DNA from: Haloprofundus salinisoli
GTDB taxonomy: Archaea > Halobacteriota > Halobacteria > Halobacteriales > Haloferacaceae
Direction of reading: 5' to 3'
DNA length: 64,000 bases
Assembly: GCF_020097815.1 (NCBI RefSeq)
Contig: NZ_CP083663.1
Coordinates: 620,001 to 684,000, forward strand
The notes under the pieces are model-generated. The model did no database searches. It saw nothing but the letters and a program-made list of their open reading frames with translations, and was not told the DNA's origin. Shown piece by piece: positions 50,578-59,921 of the stretch. The position numbers and the translations under genes are program-made. Positions within the stretch are counted from its first letter, which is position 1; each line of letters begins with the position of its first letter.

Positions 50578-51921
50578 ATGGGTTTGTTCGACCGACTGCG
50601 CGGTAACGACAATCCGCGTGTCGCTTTCATCGGTATCGACGGCGTCCCTTTCAGTCTTCTCGACGAACACCGCAACGAGTTCCCCAACTTCGCGCGTCTG
50701 GCCGACGAGGGCACCGCCGGAGCCATCGACAGCATCGTGCCCCCGGAGTCGAGCGCCTGCTGGCCCGCGCTGACGACGGGCGTCAACCCCGGTGAGACCG
50801 GTGTGTACGGCTTCCAAGACCGCGAAATCGGCTCCTACGACACCTACGTCCCGATGGGCCGCGACGTGCAGGCGTCCCGTCTGTGGGACCGCGTGAGCGA
50901 GGCGGGGATGAACGCGACGGTGATGAACGTCCCCGTCACGTTCCCCCCGCAGCGAAACGTCCAGCGGATGGTCTCTGGATTCCTCTCGCCGAGCGTCGAC
51001 AAGGCGTCGCAACCGGACGAACTCCGCGACACGCTCGAATCGATGGGCTACCGCATCGACGTGAACGCGAAACTCGGCCACCAGGAGGACAAAACCGAGT
51101 TCATCGAGGACGCCCACGACACCATCGAGAAGCGGTTCGAGGCGTTCTCGCACTACATCGAGCAGGACGACTGGGACCTCTTCTTCGGCGTGTTCATGAC
51201 GACCGACCGCCTCAACCACTTCCTGTTCAAAGACTACGAGCGCGACGGCCCGAACAAGCAGGCGTTCCTCGACTTCTACAAGAAGGTCGACGACTACATC
51301 GGCCAGATCCGGGAGATGCTCCCCGACGACGTCACGCTCGTCGTCGCCTCCGACCACGGGTTCACCTCGCTGGACCACGAGGTCCACTTCAACACGTGGC
51401 TCGAACAGGAGGGCTGGCTGAGCTACGAGGACGACGACCACTCCGAACTCGGCGACATCGCCGACGAGACGACGGCGTACTCGCTCATCCCCGGACGGTT
51501 CTACCTCAACCTCGAAGGCCGCGAACCCCGCGGTAGCGTCCCCGAGGAGGAGTACGAGGAGAAGCGCGCCGAACTCAAAGAGGCGCTCGAAAACCTCGAA
51601 GGCCCCGACGGTCGGAAGGTCTGCGAGCGCGTCGTCGAGCGCGAGGAGGCGTTCCGCGGTGACCACGAGGACATCGCGCCGGATCTCGTCGCCATCCCCG
51701 CCCACGGATTCGACCTCAAGGCCGGGTTCAAGGGTCACGACGAGGTGTTCGGCGTCGGCCCGCGAAACGGGATGCACAGCTTCGACAACGCGACGCTGTT
51801 CATCGACGACCCCGAGGCGAACATCGGCGAAGCGGACCTCTTCGACATCGCGCCGACCATCCTCGAACTGATGGAAATCGAGTACGAACGCGCGGAACTC
51901 GACGGCGCGAGTCTGGTTTAA
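50578..51921 (+). CDS. AlkP-superfamily nucleotide pyrophosphatase/phosphodiesterase-like enzyme
   Basis: A 447-residue protein of the alkaline phosphatase superfamily. RVAFIGIDGVPFSLLDEH (metal Asp in IGIDG) and ESSACWPALTTGVNPGETGVYGF (nucleophile Ser/Thr region) are followed by VVASDHGFTSLDHEVHFNTWL (DHG-x4-DHE pattern), VAIPAHGFDLKAGFKGHDEV and GPRNGMHSFDNATLFI (metal His in the C-terminal NGMHS block). It likely hydrolyses phosphate mono- or diesters; the substrate is unknown. The ATG at 50578 (MGLFDRLRGND) is chosen over an upstream one. Confidence 0.88.
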   Translation: MGLFDRLRGNDNPRVAFIGIDGVPFSLLDEHRNEFPNFARLADEGTAGAIDSIVPPESSACWPALTTGVNPGETGVYGFQDREIGSYDTYVPMGRDVQASRLWDRVSEAGMNATVMNVPVTFPPQRNVQRMVSGFLSPSVDKASQPDELRDTLESMGYRIDVNAKLGHQEDKTEFIEDAHDTIEKRFEAFSHYIEQDDWDLFFGVFMTTDRLNHFLFKDYERDGPNKQAFLDFYKKVDDYIGQIREMLPDDVTLVVASDHGFTSLDHEVHFNTWLEQEGWLSYEDDDHSELGDIADETTAYSLIPGRFYLNLEGREPRGSVPEEEYEEKRAELKEALENLEGPDGRKVCERVVEREEAFRGDHEDIAPDLVAIPAHGFDLKAGFKGHDEVFGVGPRNGMHSFDNATLFIDDPEANIGEADLFDIAPTILELMEIEYERAELDGASLV

Positions 51922-52198
51922 CGCGTGATTCCCTCCGTCCCGCTTTTCGGCACACCGCCGGACGGGGCGGTTCTACCGGTTCTCGTTTTGATGTTGCTGC
52001 TAGCGGTGTGATACCCGTCAGTGGGGCGTGGTAGGTGTATCGGGATGCACAGACACGGACGGAGACGAGTCCGATTCCGTGGAGCCTCGCTACGTTGCTC
52101 TCGGGTGGGCTTGCCGCGATACTGTACACTCAGATGCGTGGCGAGAAATCGGCTGCTCGTTCGGAGGGCGAAAGCGACAGAAACGGCTTGTAACGCCG

Positions 52199-53278
52199 TT
52201 ACAACAGCGAGTCTATCTCGTCGTTGCTCCACATGTCGACCGGGTCGGGTTTCTCCTCTTCGGTCTCGTTCTGCGCTTGCTTCGCGCGCTCCATGAACTG
52301 TTGGAGGCGCTCGGAGCGTTCGACGCCGCCGAGCAGGATGAGCGCCGCGAGGCGGCCGCTTTCGAGCGGGAAGTCGCCGCCGCGGACCTGCAGGCTGCCG
52401 GTCTCCTCCTCGACCCATTTCCGCGCGCGCTCGACGCCTTTCCGCGAGATGGTCTCGGCCTGTCCCGCAACGACGACGAGCGCCGAGTCCGCATCGGTGG
52501 CTTCGGGGAGGCTCGTCCCGGTGAGAAGCGCCCGCCGGACGGTGCTCATGATGGTGTTGATGTTCTCTTCGGCCTCCTCGCTGGCCTCGGAGCTGGCGTA
52601 GCCGAGCGCCGCGACGCCGCCCGAGCGGAGCGTATTGATGATCTCGGAGGAGTCGACGACCGATTCGCCGACGCCCTCCGTCGCCTCGCCGGACGCGAGG
52701 AGCAGACCGACGCGCTGGGCGATGGCCTCGTTGATGGCGTCGAAGCCCTCCTCCATGCTCTCGCCGGAGGAACGCCACGCGTCGTTGTCGACGAGCAACA
52801 CCGAGTCGGCCTCGCGGGCGACGGTCTTCAGCGACCGGCCCGCGTTCACTTGGTACATCGAACCCTCGTTGCGGCCGGGGAGGATGCCGAGACCGTAAAC
52901 TGGCACGTCGTAGACGCGCTTGAGTTCCTTCACGAGGACGGGCATCCCGCCGCTGCCGGTGCCGCCGCCGAGGCCGGCGACGACGAAGATGGCCTCCGCC
53001 TCGGCGGTGATGCGGCCGTCGAGTTCGCCCATCACTTCGCGGGCGTCAGACTGCATCACTTCCGCACCGAGTTCGTTGTCGCCGCCGACGCCGTGGCCGT
53101 TTACTCGGTCTTGGCCGACGAGCACCGTGTCGAGCGGGAGCGGTTGGAGGTCTGTTTTCGCGCTGTTGACTGCGAGTGCGCCCCGGACTGCGCCGAAGCC
53201 CATCCGTGAATCGAACTCAGCCATCGCCGTGGCGAGTTTGCCGCCAGCTTGGCCTACACCTATCAGGACGGTTTTCAT
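52199..53278 (-). CDS. cetZ: CetZ tubulin/FtsZ-like GTPase
   Basis: A 359-residue cytoskeletal GTPase. MKTVLIGVGQAGGKLATAMAEF (T1), [21 protein letters not shown] (T4, the tubulin signature GGGTGSG), VLLVDNDAWRSSGESMEEG (tubulin-type T5/T7 features) and the DMWSNDEIDSLL C-terminus match CetZ rather than FtsZ. In haloarchaea CetZ proteins control cell shape, e.g. rod formation. The ATG at 53278 is used. Divergent from the pilus-like operon at 53356 with a 77 bp intergenic region, which raises a possible link to motility or envelope shape. Confidence 0.92.
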   Translation of the reverse strand: MKTVLIGVGQAGGKLATAMAEFDSRMGFGAVRGALAVNSAKTDLQPLPLDTVLVGQDRVNGHGVGGDNELGAEVMQSDAREVMGELDGRITAEAEAIFVVAGLGGGTGSGGMPVLVKELKRVYDVPVYGLGILPGRNEGSMYQVNAGRSLKTVAREADSVLLVDNDAWRSSGESMEEGFDAINEAIAQRVGLLLASGEATEGVGESVVDSSEIINTLRSGGVAALGYASSEASEEAEENINTIMSTVRRALLTGTSLPEATDADSALVVVAGQAETISRKGVERARKWVEEETGSLQVRGGDFPLESGRLAALILLGGVERSERLQQFMERAKQAQNETEEEKPDPVDMWSNDEIDSLL

Positions 53279-53355
53279 ATCTCCTTCTATCAGGGTCCCA
53301 CCTTCAAACTTCCCCCAGAGATTTATGAGAGAAAACGAGTCCAGAACCATACACG

Positions 53356-53853
53356 ATGCCCGACGAAACCGCGTGCCGAAGCGGCGTTTCGGTCCGCAGC
53401 GGCCGCGAAACCCGCCTCGAACGCCTCGAAACGCGACTCGACGCGGTCGAACGAGCGACGACGGGGACTGACATCTCGGTCGTAGACCTCTCTTCTGCCG
53501 CCGATCTGGACGCGCGGCTCACCGCCGTCGAAGAGCGCCTGTCGGAGTTCGACGACCGCCTTTCGGAACTCGACGCGGCGGTGCAAGCGCTCAGAGGGTA
53601 CGTCGGCGGCGTCAGGACGGTCAACCGGGCAGTCGAACGTCGCGCCGACGCGGCGCTCGCGGCCGTCGAGTCGCTGGAACGCGACCGGTCGGACGGAGAC
53701 GCCGTCGAGGAGATTCTCGACGCCGTCGAGACGGAGAGAGCGCCGCCTAAATCGACCGAATCGCTCGACTGTAGCGACGACACCGACGTCGACAACGACA
53801 CCGAAGGTGGAAACACGAGCGGACTCGCCGCCCGTCTCAAAGAGACGTGGTAA
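53356..53853 (+). CDS. Coiled-coil protein at head of secretion/pilus-like operon (DUF7310-like)
   Basis: A 165-residue acidic protein dominated by heptad repeats (RLERLETRLDAVERATT, RLTAVEERLSEFDDRLSELDAAVQALRGYV, AVERRADAALAAVESLERD). No transmembrane helix is visible. The recalled family is DUF7310 coiled-coil. Its stop overlaps the GTG start of the next gene, so it is translated first in the operon. A scaffold or regulator role with the ATPase is inference. Confidence 0.8.
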   Translation: MPDETACRSGVSVRSGRETRLERLETRLDAVERATTGTDISVVDLSSAADLDARLTAVEERLSEFDDRLSELDAAVQALRGYVGGVRTVNRAVERRADAALAAVESLERDRSDGDAVEEILDAVETERAPPKSTESLDCSDDTDVDNDTEGGNTSGLAARLKETW

Positions 53854-54329
53854 CGCGACTCGTCGTCGCTGTCGCGCTCGCAGTCGCCCTCGTCGCCGCG
53901 TCGCTTCCCGCCGTCGACGCCGCCCGCGAGGAGCGGACGAAAGCCCGCCTCGACGCCGAACTCACGCGCGTCGCCGACGCCGCACGGAGCCTCCCCGAGA
54001 CCGAAGACGCCGCCGGCGACACGTCGCTGGCCGCCCGTCGCGTCGTCGCCGTCTCCGTCCCCGAGCGGTCGCTGACGACTGCGTCCGTCGACTACGTCGA
54101 ACTGGCCGGTGGAGACGTCTCGGTCGGTGCTTCGTTCAGCTACCGACTCGCCGGCCGCGAAGAGACGACGCATCGCCTCACCGGCGTTCCACTCTCGACA
54201 CCGACCGGTCCGGTTCGACTCTCTGCGACGGGCACGCAGCGACTCGCCCTCTCGCTCGTCGAACGCGGCCGAGGACGACTCGTGACGCTCCGCCGTCTCG
54301 AAGCCGACGACGTCGGGGGAGCGGCCTGA
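53847..54329 (+). CDS. Small N-terminally anchored/secreted protein (DUF7311-like)
   Basis: A 160-residue protein. The N-terminal helix LVVAVALAVALVAASLPAVDAAREERTKA reads as a signal anchor or secretion signal. A beta-rich exported domain follows (VVAVSVPERSLTTASVDYVEL, ASFSYRLAGREETTHRLTG). The GTG at 53847 overlaps the previous stop. It precedes the ATPase gene by 33 bp and belongs to the same operon; the DUF7311 label is recalled. Confidence 0.75.
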   Translation: MVTRLVVAVALAVALVAASLPAVDAAREERTKARLDAELTRVADAARSLPETEDAAGDTSLAARRVVAVSVPERSLTTASVDYVELAGGDVSVGASFSYRLAGREETTHRLTGVPLSTPTGPVRLSATGTQRLALSLVERGRGRLVTLRRLEADDVGGAA

Positions 54330-54362
54330 AGTTCAAGTACGGTGAGGCGACCACCCCGCCGC

Positions 54363-56348
54363 ATGCGACTGCTCTCACGGTTCGGAGTCGGGGACGAACC
54401 CGCGGACGAAGCCGAGAAGACGGACTGCCGCTGTGACCCGTCGTTCGTCGAACCGAGCGGCACCGGCGTCGGTCGCCGCGTCGAGCTCGTCGTCGACGCC
54501 GACGACTGTCCCGGCGGCGGCGACTTGGTCGCCGACCCCGCCTGTCGAGCGACCGTCGTCGACGCACTCGCAGAGCGCGACGCCGACGTCGTGCGTACCC
54601 ACTCTCGCGGGTACGAACGGAGATACGACGGAGACGCGGCGGCACTGCTGCTCGCCGCCGGACGGTTCGTCGAGCGGGCGGCCGTCCACGACCCGACGCT
54701 CGCCGAGCGGGCGCGGCGCGACCCCCTCGGCGCGGCGCGGCAGGCGACCGGACGCGCCGGACCGGTGAAGCGAATCGCCGCCGAAACCGGTCTCTCGGAG
54801 GGGGCGGTCCGCGCATCGGGGTACGAAGACTCGCTCCGGCCGTTCGTCGGACCGGCGCTCATGCGTTCGCGCGTTGCGCTCCGACCGCCACCGGGGTCGA
54901 CTCTCGTCGACCGCCGGTCGCTCGACGACGACACGACCGTTCGTCGGTACGAACGCGACGGCGGCCGGGACTGGTATCAGCTCGACCCTGCGTTCACCGA
55001 ACTCGACCGGTCGGCCACTGCGACGCTCGCGGAGGCGCGAAGCGTGCTGGCTGACGGCGTCGGCGGCGCGGGCGAGCGAGCACCGGGCCGGGCGGTCCGC
55101 GCCGTCGTCGCCGAACACCGACACGACGGCAGCAACGCCGGCGGCGACGGCAGCGCCGGCAGCGACGAGACCGACGAGACCAACGGCGCCGACGCGCCAT
55201 CGGTGGAGCGGCTCTCGTCGCTCTTGGCGAAACATACACACGGCCACGGCGTCCTCGACGACCTGTTTTCGGACGCTCGGGTCTCGGACGTGTTCGTGAC
55301 CGCGCCCGTCGAGTCGAATCCGGTTCGGGTCGTCGTCGACGGCGAGCGCCTCGACACGAACGTTCGACTGACCCGGTCGGGTGCGGCGGCGCTGGCGTCG
55401 CGGTTCCGGCGGACGAGCGGCCGGCCGTTCTCGAAGGCGGACCCGACGCTGGACGCGGTGGTCGACGCCGAGGGAGGTCGAATCCGCGTCGCCGCCGTCT
55501 CGACCCCGGCGAGCGACGGCCTCGCGTTCGCGTTCCGCCGACACGACGGCGCACCGCTGACGCTCCCGGCGCTCGTCGCCAACGATACGCTCTCGGCTGA
55601 TGCCGCCGCGCTGCTCTCGCTTTCGGTCGAACGCGGGGCCGCCGGACTCGTCGCCGGCACCCGTGGAGCGGGGAAGACGACGCTGCTCGGGGCCCTGCTG
55701 TGGGAACTGCCGATGGCGTCGCGGACGGTAGTGGTCGAGGATACGCCGGAACTGCCGGTCGACGCGCTCCAGCGCCACGACCGCGAGGTCCAGACGCTCT
55801 ACGTCGACGTCGGTGACGGGGCGACGCTCACGCCGACGGGCGGCGTCCGGACGGCGCTTCGGCTCGGCGAGGGCGCACTCGTCGTCGGCGAGGTCCGCGG
55901 CGAGGAGGCCGCCGCCCTGTACGAGGCGATGCGCGTCGGTGCGAGCGGGAGCGCCGTCCTCGGGACGATTCACGGCGACGGCGGCGCGGCGGTCAGAGAG
56001 CGGGTCGTCTCGGACTTCGGCGTTCCCGAGTCCTCCTTTGCGGCGACGGACCTCGTGGTGACGCTCTCGTCGAGCGGCGGGCGACACGTCGCCCGAATCG
56101 AGGAGCTCCGCGTGAGCGACGCGGGCGTCCGGTTCGTGACGCTGTTCGAGTACGCCGACGGCGCACTTCGCCCGACGGGCGTGGTCGAGCGAGGTAACAG
56201 CGCGCTCGTCGACGCGCTCGCCGGACCGGGCGAGCGATACGCCGACGTTCGACAGGCGCTCGGAACGCGGCGACAGTCGCTCCGAGCGCTCGCCGACGGC
56301 GACCGGACGCGACCGGCGGACGTCGTCGCTGCGTACGAGCACCGATGA
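54363..56348 (+). CDS. PilB/VirB11-type secretion ATPase with cysteine-bearing N-terminal domain
   Basis: A 661-residue type II/IV secretion ATPase. Walker A is GTRGAGKTTLLG with Lys at ~438. The Asp box VVVEDTPEL, the Walker B-like region ALVVGEVRGEEAAALYEAMR and the His box GSAVLGTIHGDGG follow. The N-terminal ~260 residues are unusual: TDCRCDPSF and DDCPGGGDLVADPACRA hold four cysteines within ~45 residues, then an acidic/Ser-rich linker (residues ~235-280). It would power a pilus-like or secretion apparatus together with the TadC-like gene that overlaps its stop by 4 bp. Confidence 0.88.
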   Translation: MRLLSRFGVGDEPADEAEKTDCRCDPSFVEPSGTGVGRRVELVVDADDCPGGGDLVADPACRATVVDALAERDADVVRTHSRGYERRYDGDAAALLLAAGRFVERAAVHDPTLAERARRDPLGAARQATGRAGPVKRIAAETGLSEGAVRASGYEDSLRPFVGPALMRSRVALRPPPGSTLVDRRSLDDDTTVRRYERDGGRDWYQLDPAFTELDRSATATLAEARSVLADGVGGAGERAPGRAVRAVVAEHRHDGSNAGGDGSAGSDETDETNGADAPSVERLSSLLAKHTHGHGVLDDLFSDARVSDVFVTAPVESNPVRVVVDGERLDTNVRLTRSGAAALASRFRRTSGRPFSKADPTLDAVVDAEGGRIRVAAVSTPASDGLAFAFRRHDGAPLTLPALVANDTLSADAAALLSLSVERGAAGLVAGTRGAGKTTLLGALLWELPMASRTVVVEDTPELPVDALQRHDREVQTLYVDVGDGATLTPTGGVRTALRLGEGALVVGEVRGEEAAALYEAMRVGASGSAVLGTIHGDGGAAVRERVVSDFGVPESSFAATDLVVTLSSSGGRHVARIEELRVSDAGVRFVTLFEYADGALRPTGVVERGNSALVDALAGPGERYADVRQALGTRRQSLRALADGDRTRPADVVAAYEHR

Positions 56349-58141
56349 GCGCCGAGAACCACGTTTCGACGGCGGCCGACATCGTCCGGGCGCTCGCCCG
56401 ACTGGCACCCGTCGACGTCGACACCAGTCGGCCGCTCGCCGACGCGCTGAGCTATCTCGACGCGCCGGTGTCGGGCGAGACGGTCGTCCGAGGCGGCTAC
56501 GGGGCCGCCGTCGTCGTCGCGTTCTGCTCGCTCCCCGCCGTCACGCTCCTCGCGCCTCCGCTCGTCGCCGTCGCCGCCGCGTTCGGTTGCGGCCTCGCCG
56601 GCGCTCACGTCATCCACCGCGCCCCGGTGCTCCTCGCACGCACGCGTCGAGCGGGAGCGCTCGGCGACGCCGCCGGCGTCGTCAACCGGGTCGTGCTACG
56701 CCTTCGGCTGGACCCAACCGCCGAGCGGGCGGCGGTGTTCGCGGCCCGGACCGGTCGAGGACCGCTCGCAGCGAGTCTCGCGGCACACGTCCGCCGCGCC
56801 CGCGGAACGCCGGACTCGGGGCTGGCGGCGTTCGGCGACGAGTGGGCCGATCGCCTCCCGGCCCTCGGACGGGCAACGACGTTGTTGCTCGCCAGCGCGG
56901 CGGCGACGCCGGGCGAACGCGAGCGCGGACTGGAGCGCGCGCTCGACACCGTTCTCGACGGGACGCGGGACCGACTCGCGCGCTTCGCCGACGACGTGCG
57001 CGCGCCGCTGTCCGGACTGTACGCGTTCGGCGTCCTGCTCCCGTTGGCGCTCGTCGGAGTGCTCCCGGCAGCGTCGAGCGCCGGCGTTCCCGTCGACACG
57101 CCGGCGCTGGTCGTCGTCTACGACGTGGTCCTCCCGCTCGGACTGTTCTGTGCGGTCGTGTGGCTCGTCAGTCGCCGGCCCGTCGCCTTCTCGCCGCCCC
57201 GAGTCGACCTCGACCATCCCGACGCGTCGGTCGCCCCCCGGGAGTACCTCGCCGTCGTGGCGGTTGTACTCGCGGGAATCGCCGTGAGCGGGACCGCCAT
57301 CGGGCTGTGGAGCGCGCCGCTCGTCGCCGTCGGCGGCCTCATCGGCGGGTCGCTCGTCGTCCGCTACCAACCGGCCAGACGGGTACACGCGCACGTTCGA
57401 CGCGTCGAATCCGGACTCGACGACGCGCTGTATCTCGTCGGTCGTCACGTCGTCGAAGGCGTCGCCGTCGAACGTGCACTGGACCGCGTCGCCGACGAAC
57501 TCGACGGCGCGACCGGCGAGATGCTGGCCGACGCGGTGACGACCCAGCGGGCGCTCCGCGTCGACGTCCGCGCCGCCTTCTTGGGCGAGGACGGAGCGCT
57601 CGCGACGATTCCGAGCCCGCGCGCGAGAAGCGCGGCCGAACTGCTGGCACTGGCGGCGACGGAGGGCGAACCTGCGGGGGCGGCGCTCGTCGCCACGGCG
57701 GAGCAACTTAATCGCCTCCGACGTCTCGAGCGAGAAGCGCGCCGTGAGCTATCCGAACTCACCGAAACGCTGCAGAACACCGGCGCGCTGTTCGGCCCCC
57801 TCGTCGGCGGGGCGACGGTGGCGTTGGTCGAACGACTGGCCGGCGTCTCGTCGTCGACGGCGACCTCCGCGTTCGGGACGGGAGCGATGGACGCAGCGAC
57901 CACCGCCGCCGAATCGGCGCCCGCAGCGGGTTCGTCGCTGGCGGGCCCGCCGGAAACCGCGACGTTCGGCCTCACCGTCGGCACGTACGTGCTCCTCTCG
58001 GCAGTGCTTCTGACCGCCCTGGCGACGGCTATCGAACACGGGCTCGACCGCGTGCTTCTCGGTTACCGAATCGGACTCGCGCTGCTCGCGGCGACGACGA
58101 CGTACCTCGCGGCCTTCGTCGCCGCGAGTCTCCTCGTGTGA
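56345..58141 (+). CDS. TadC/PilC-type secretion system F-domain membrane protein
   Basis: A 598-residue polytopic protein. It has two F-domain halves (for example GVVNRVVLRLRLDPTAERAAVFAAR and ALYLVGRHVVEGVAVERALDRV), each followed by hydrophobic helices. Typical F-domain lengths are ~400, so this is the longer tandem form found in archaeal type IV filament machines. It starts ATGA inside the end of the ATPase gene. It would be the membrane platform on which the filament or secretion subunit is assembled. Confidence 0.85.
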   Translation: MSAENHVSTAADIVRALARLAPVDVDTSRPLADALSYLDAPVSGETVVRGGYGAAVVVAFCSLPAVTLLAPPLVAVAAAFGCGLAGAHVIHRAPVLLARTRRAGALGDAAGVVNRVVLRLRLDPTAERAAVFAARTGRGPLAASLAAHVRRARGTPDSGLAAFGDEWADRLPALGRATTLLLASAAATPGERERGLERALDTVLDGTRDRLARFADDVRAPLSGLYAFGVLLPLALVGVLPAASSAGVPVDTPALVVVYDVVLPLGLFCAVVWLVSRRPVAFSPPRVDLDHPDASVAPREYLAVVAVVLAGIAVSGTAIGLWSAPLVAVGGLIGGSLVVRYQPARRVHAHVRRVESGLDDALYLVGRHVVEGVAVERALDRVADELDGATGEMLADAVTTQRALRVDVRAAFLGEDGALATIPSPRARSAAELLALAATEGEPAGAALVATAEQLNRLRRLEREARRELSELTETLQNTGALFGPLVGGATVALVERLAGVSSSTATSAFGTGAMDAATTAAESAPAAGSSLAGPPETATFGLTVGTYVLLSAVLLTALATAIEHGLDRVLLGYRIGLALLAATTTYLAAFVAASLLV

Positions 58142-58175
58142 GGGTTTAAACCGGAGAACACGACCAACCTGCTTC

Positions 58176-58646
58176 ATGCTCGACACACCTGTGGACGCGT
58201 GGTACACGTGGCTCGGACTCGCTCTCGCGGGCGTTGCGATGGTGGGAACCGCGCTGTCGTTCCCGACCGCGGCAGCGCCCGACGCGGCGGGCGTCGCCGA
58301 CACCGTCGACGCCGTCGCCGCCAGCGAGTACGCGACGACGGCCGAACATCCGCTGGACGCAGCGGCGATACGGCTCGGACCTCATCGCGTGAGTCTCCGT
58401 AGCGACGGCGGGACGACGCACGCGGCGTTCGCGTTCGGACCCGTGACGCCCGTCCAATCGGGGTCACGACTCGAATCCGTGCTCTACGGCGTCGCCCCCG
58501 AGGAGGCCTTCGACAGTCGACGAGCGTTCACGCAGGCGCTCGTGGAGGCGCGAACCGCGGATCCGACGTGGCGGACGGTGGAGCGTACGCTCGTCGTGCG
58601 CCGAGTCGAGTGGGGGGAGAGAGATGCTACGCTCGTCGGCGCGTGA
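58176..58646 (+). CDS. Single-helix pseudopilin-like protein 1 (DUF7283-like)
   Basis: A 156-residue protein. WYTWLGLALAGVAMVGTALSFPTAAAPDAAGV is one N-terminal helix; an exported beta-rich domain follows (GPHRVSLRSDGGTTHAAFAFG, VQSGSRLESVLYGV). Ends with RTLVVRRVEWGERDATLVGA. No classical R/K-G|xxxxE prepilin cleavage motif is visible. It overlaps the next gene by 23 bp. Comparable to minor pseudopilins, but that is inference. Confidence 0.72.
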   Translation: MLDTPVDAWYTWLGLALAGVAMVGTALSFPTAAAPDAAGVADTVDAVAASEYATTAEHPLDAAAIRLGPHRVSLRSDGGTTHAAFAFGPVTPVQSGSRLESVLYGVAPEEAFDSRRAFTQALVEARTADPTWRTVERTLVVRRVEWGERDATLVGA

Positions 58647-59058
58647 GGAGAAGGGGGCGCGTCGCGCGCAGGCGGAGTCGACGACCGCACTCGTCGCCGT
58701 CTTCGTCATCGTCGTCGCACTGTCGCTGTACGCCGTCGTCTTCGACGGTGTGAAGCCGACGGAGACGCGCGCGCTCGCCGACCCGATGCTCGAACGCGTC
58801 TCGGGCGAACTAACCGACGACGGCGTCGCCGACCCGACGGCGCTCGATGACACCCGCGACGCCGCTCCGGACGGGTACTCGCTGAACGTCTCGCTCGCCG
58901 TCGGCGAACACCGATGGACCGTCGGACCGCCGGTCCCGACGGAGCGGACGCACCCCGCCCGCGAACGCAGTCTCGACGGAGCGACCCGTCGGCTAAGCGT
59001 CCGTCTCCGACCCGGAGTCGTCCGGCCCGGTCGTCTCCGGGTGGCGGTGTGGCGATGA
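58624..59058 (+). CDS. Single-helix pseudopilin-like protein 2 (DUF7285-like)
   Basis: A 144-residue protein. RRAQAESTTALVAVFVIVVALSLYAVVF is a basic-then-hydrophobic start like a pilin or TadE helix, with Glu near the helix start (RRAQAE). The remaining ~100 residues are exported. TGA overlaps the next ATG. The residues around the cleavage position do not match the strict prepilin peptidase consensus. Confidence 0.75.
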   Translation: MLRSSAREEKGARRAQAESTTALVAVFVIVVALSLYAVVFDGVKPTETRALADPMLERVSGELTDDGVADPTALDDTRDAAPDGYSLNVSLAVGEHRWTVGPPVPTERTHPARERSLDGATRRLSVRLRPGVVRPGRLRVAVWR

Positions 59059-59921
59059 CGAGCAGCGTCCTCGACGCGACGCTCTGTCTGCTACTCGTCA
59101 GCGCCGCGGCGGTGACACTCGTGGACGTGTCGCCGCGCCCCGAGCGCACCGACGTCGACGCGTCAGAGGCGGCGGAGACGCTCTCGACGAGCACCGCCGA
59201 AATCGAATACAGCCTCGCGAGCGGTGCGCGCCGTGCGGGCGACTCCGAGCGGTTTCCCGCGACCGACGGCCCGGCGTTCGGCCGGCACGCCCACGGCACG
59301 TTCGCACAGTTACTGGCCGAGTCGACGCTGGCGACGCCGACGGTCGGCGGCGAGCGCGTGACGCACGCCGGCGACGACTTCCGTCGACGCGTTCGCGCGG
59401 CCGTCGCTCGGTCGCTGCCGCCGCGGACGCACGTCGTCGCGGAGTGGCGACCGCACCCCGGTTCGAGCGTCACTGCGACGACAGCTCTCGGCGAGGAACC
59501 GCCGGCGTCGGCCGACGTTCACGTCGCCGTCCTGTCGGTGCCGACGGGGAGCGAGATCGACGACGACGCGGCCGCTCGACGCGCGATCTCCGAGGGGTTC
59601 GCGGGCGTCGCAACGGTCGTCAGTGAACGCCTCGTACGAACGTGGTTTCCGCCGAGACGGGCTCGACTGGCGCTCGGCGACGACTATCCCGCGTCGGCGC
59701 TCGTCCGGCATCGTTACCGACGAACGGCCGAGCTCGCGGGAGCGACGCTGCCGCCGACGCTGAACCGCTCGACGGTCTCGGCGGCGAACGCCCGACTCGT
59801 CTCGGCGCTGGAACCGCGCGTCGAAGCGGACCTGCGGGAGCGGTTCGACTCGCCGTCGTCGGCCGCCGTCGCGCTCTCTGACGGAGAGGTCCAAATCACC
59901 GTTCGGCGGTGGTCGGCGTGA
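59055..59921 (+). CDS. Pseudopilin-like protein 3, larger exported domain (DUF7284-like)
   Basis: A 288-residue protein. The first helix (VLDATLCLLLVSAAAVTLVD) starts the chain; the rest is mostly extracytoplasmic with VAEWRPHPGSSVTATTALG, RLVRTWFPPRRARLALGDDYP and a C-terminal AVALSDGEVQITVRRW. ATGA overlaps the previous gene; its own stop overlaps the GTG of the giant gene. All genes of this operon are so tightly packed that they were probably kept together by function. Confidence 0.75.
   Translation: MTSSVLDATLCLLLVSAAAVTLVDVSPRPERTDVDASEAAETLSTSTAEIEYSLASGARRAGDSERFPATDGPAFGRHAHGTFAQLLAESTLATPTVGGERVTHAGDDFRRRVRAAVARSLPPRTHVVAEWRPHPGSSVTATTALGEEPPASADVHVAVLSVPTGSEIDDDAAARRAISEGFAGVATVVSERLVRTWFPPRRARLALGDDYPASALVRHRYRRTAELAGATLPPTLNRSTVSAANARLVSALEPRVEADLRERFDSPSSAAVALSDGEVQITVRRWSA

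Noticed and set aside
54375-56408. 677-residue minus-strand open frame over the secretion ATPase
   Set aside because: The plus-strand gene has complete Walker motifs; the antisense product is Arg/Asp-rich and lacks any family resemblance.
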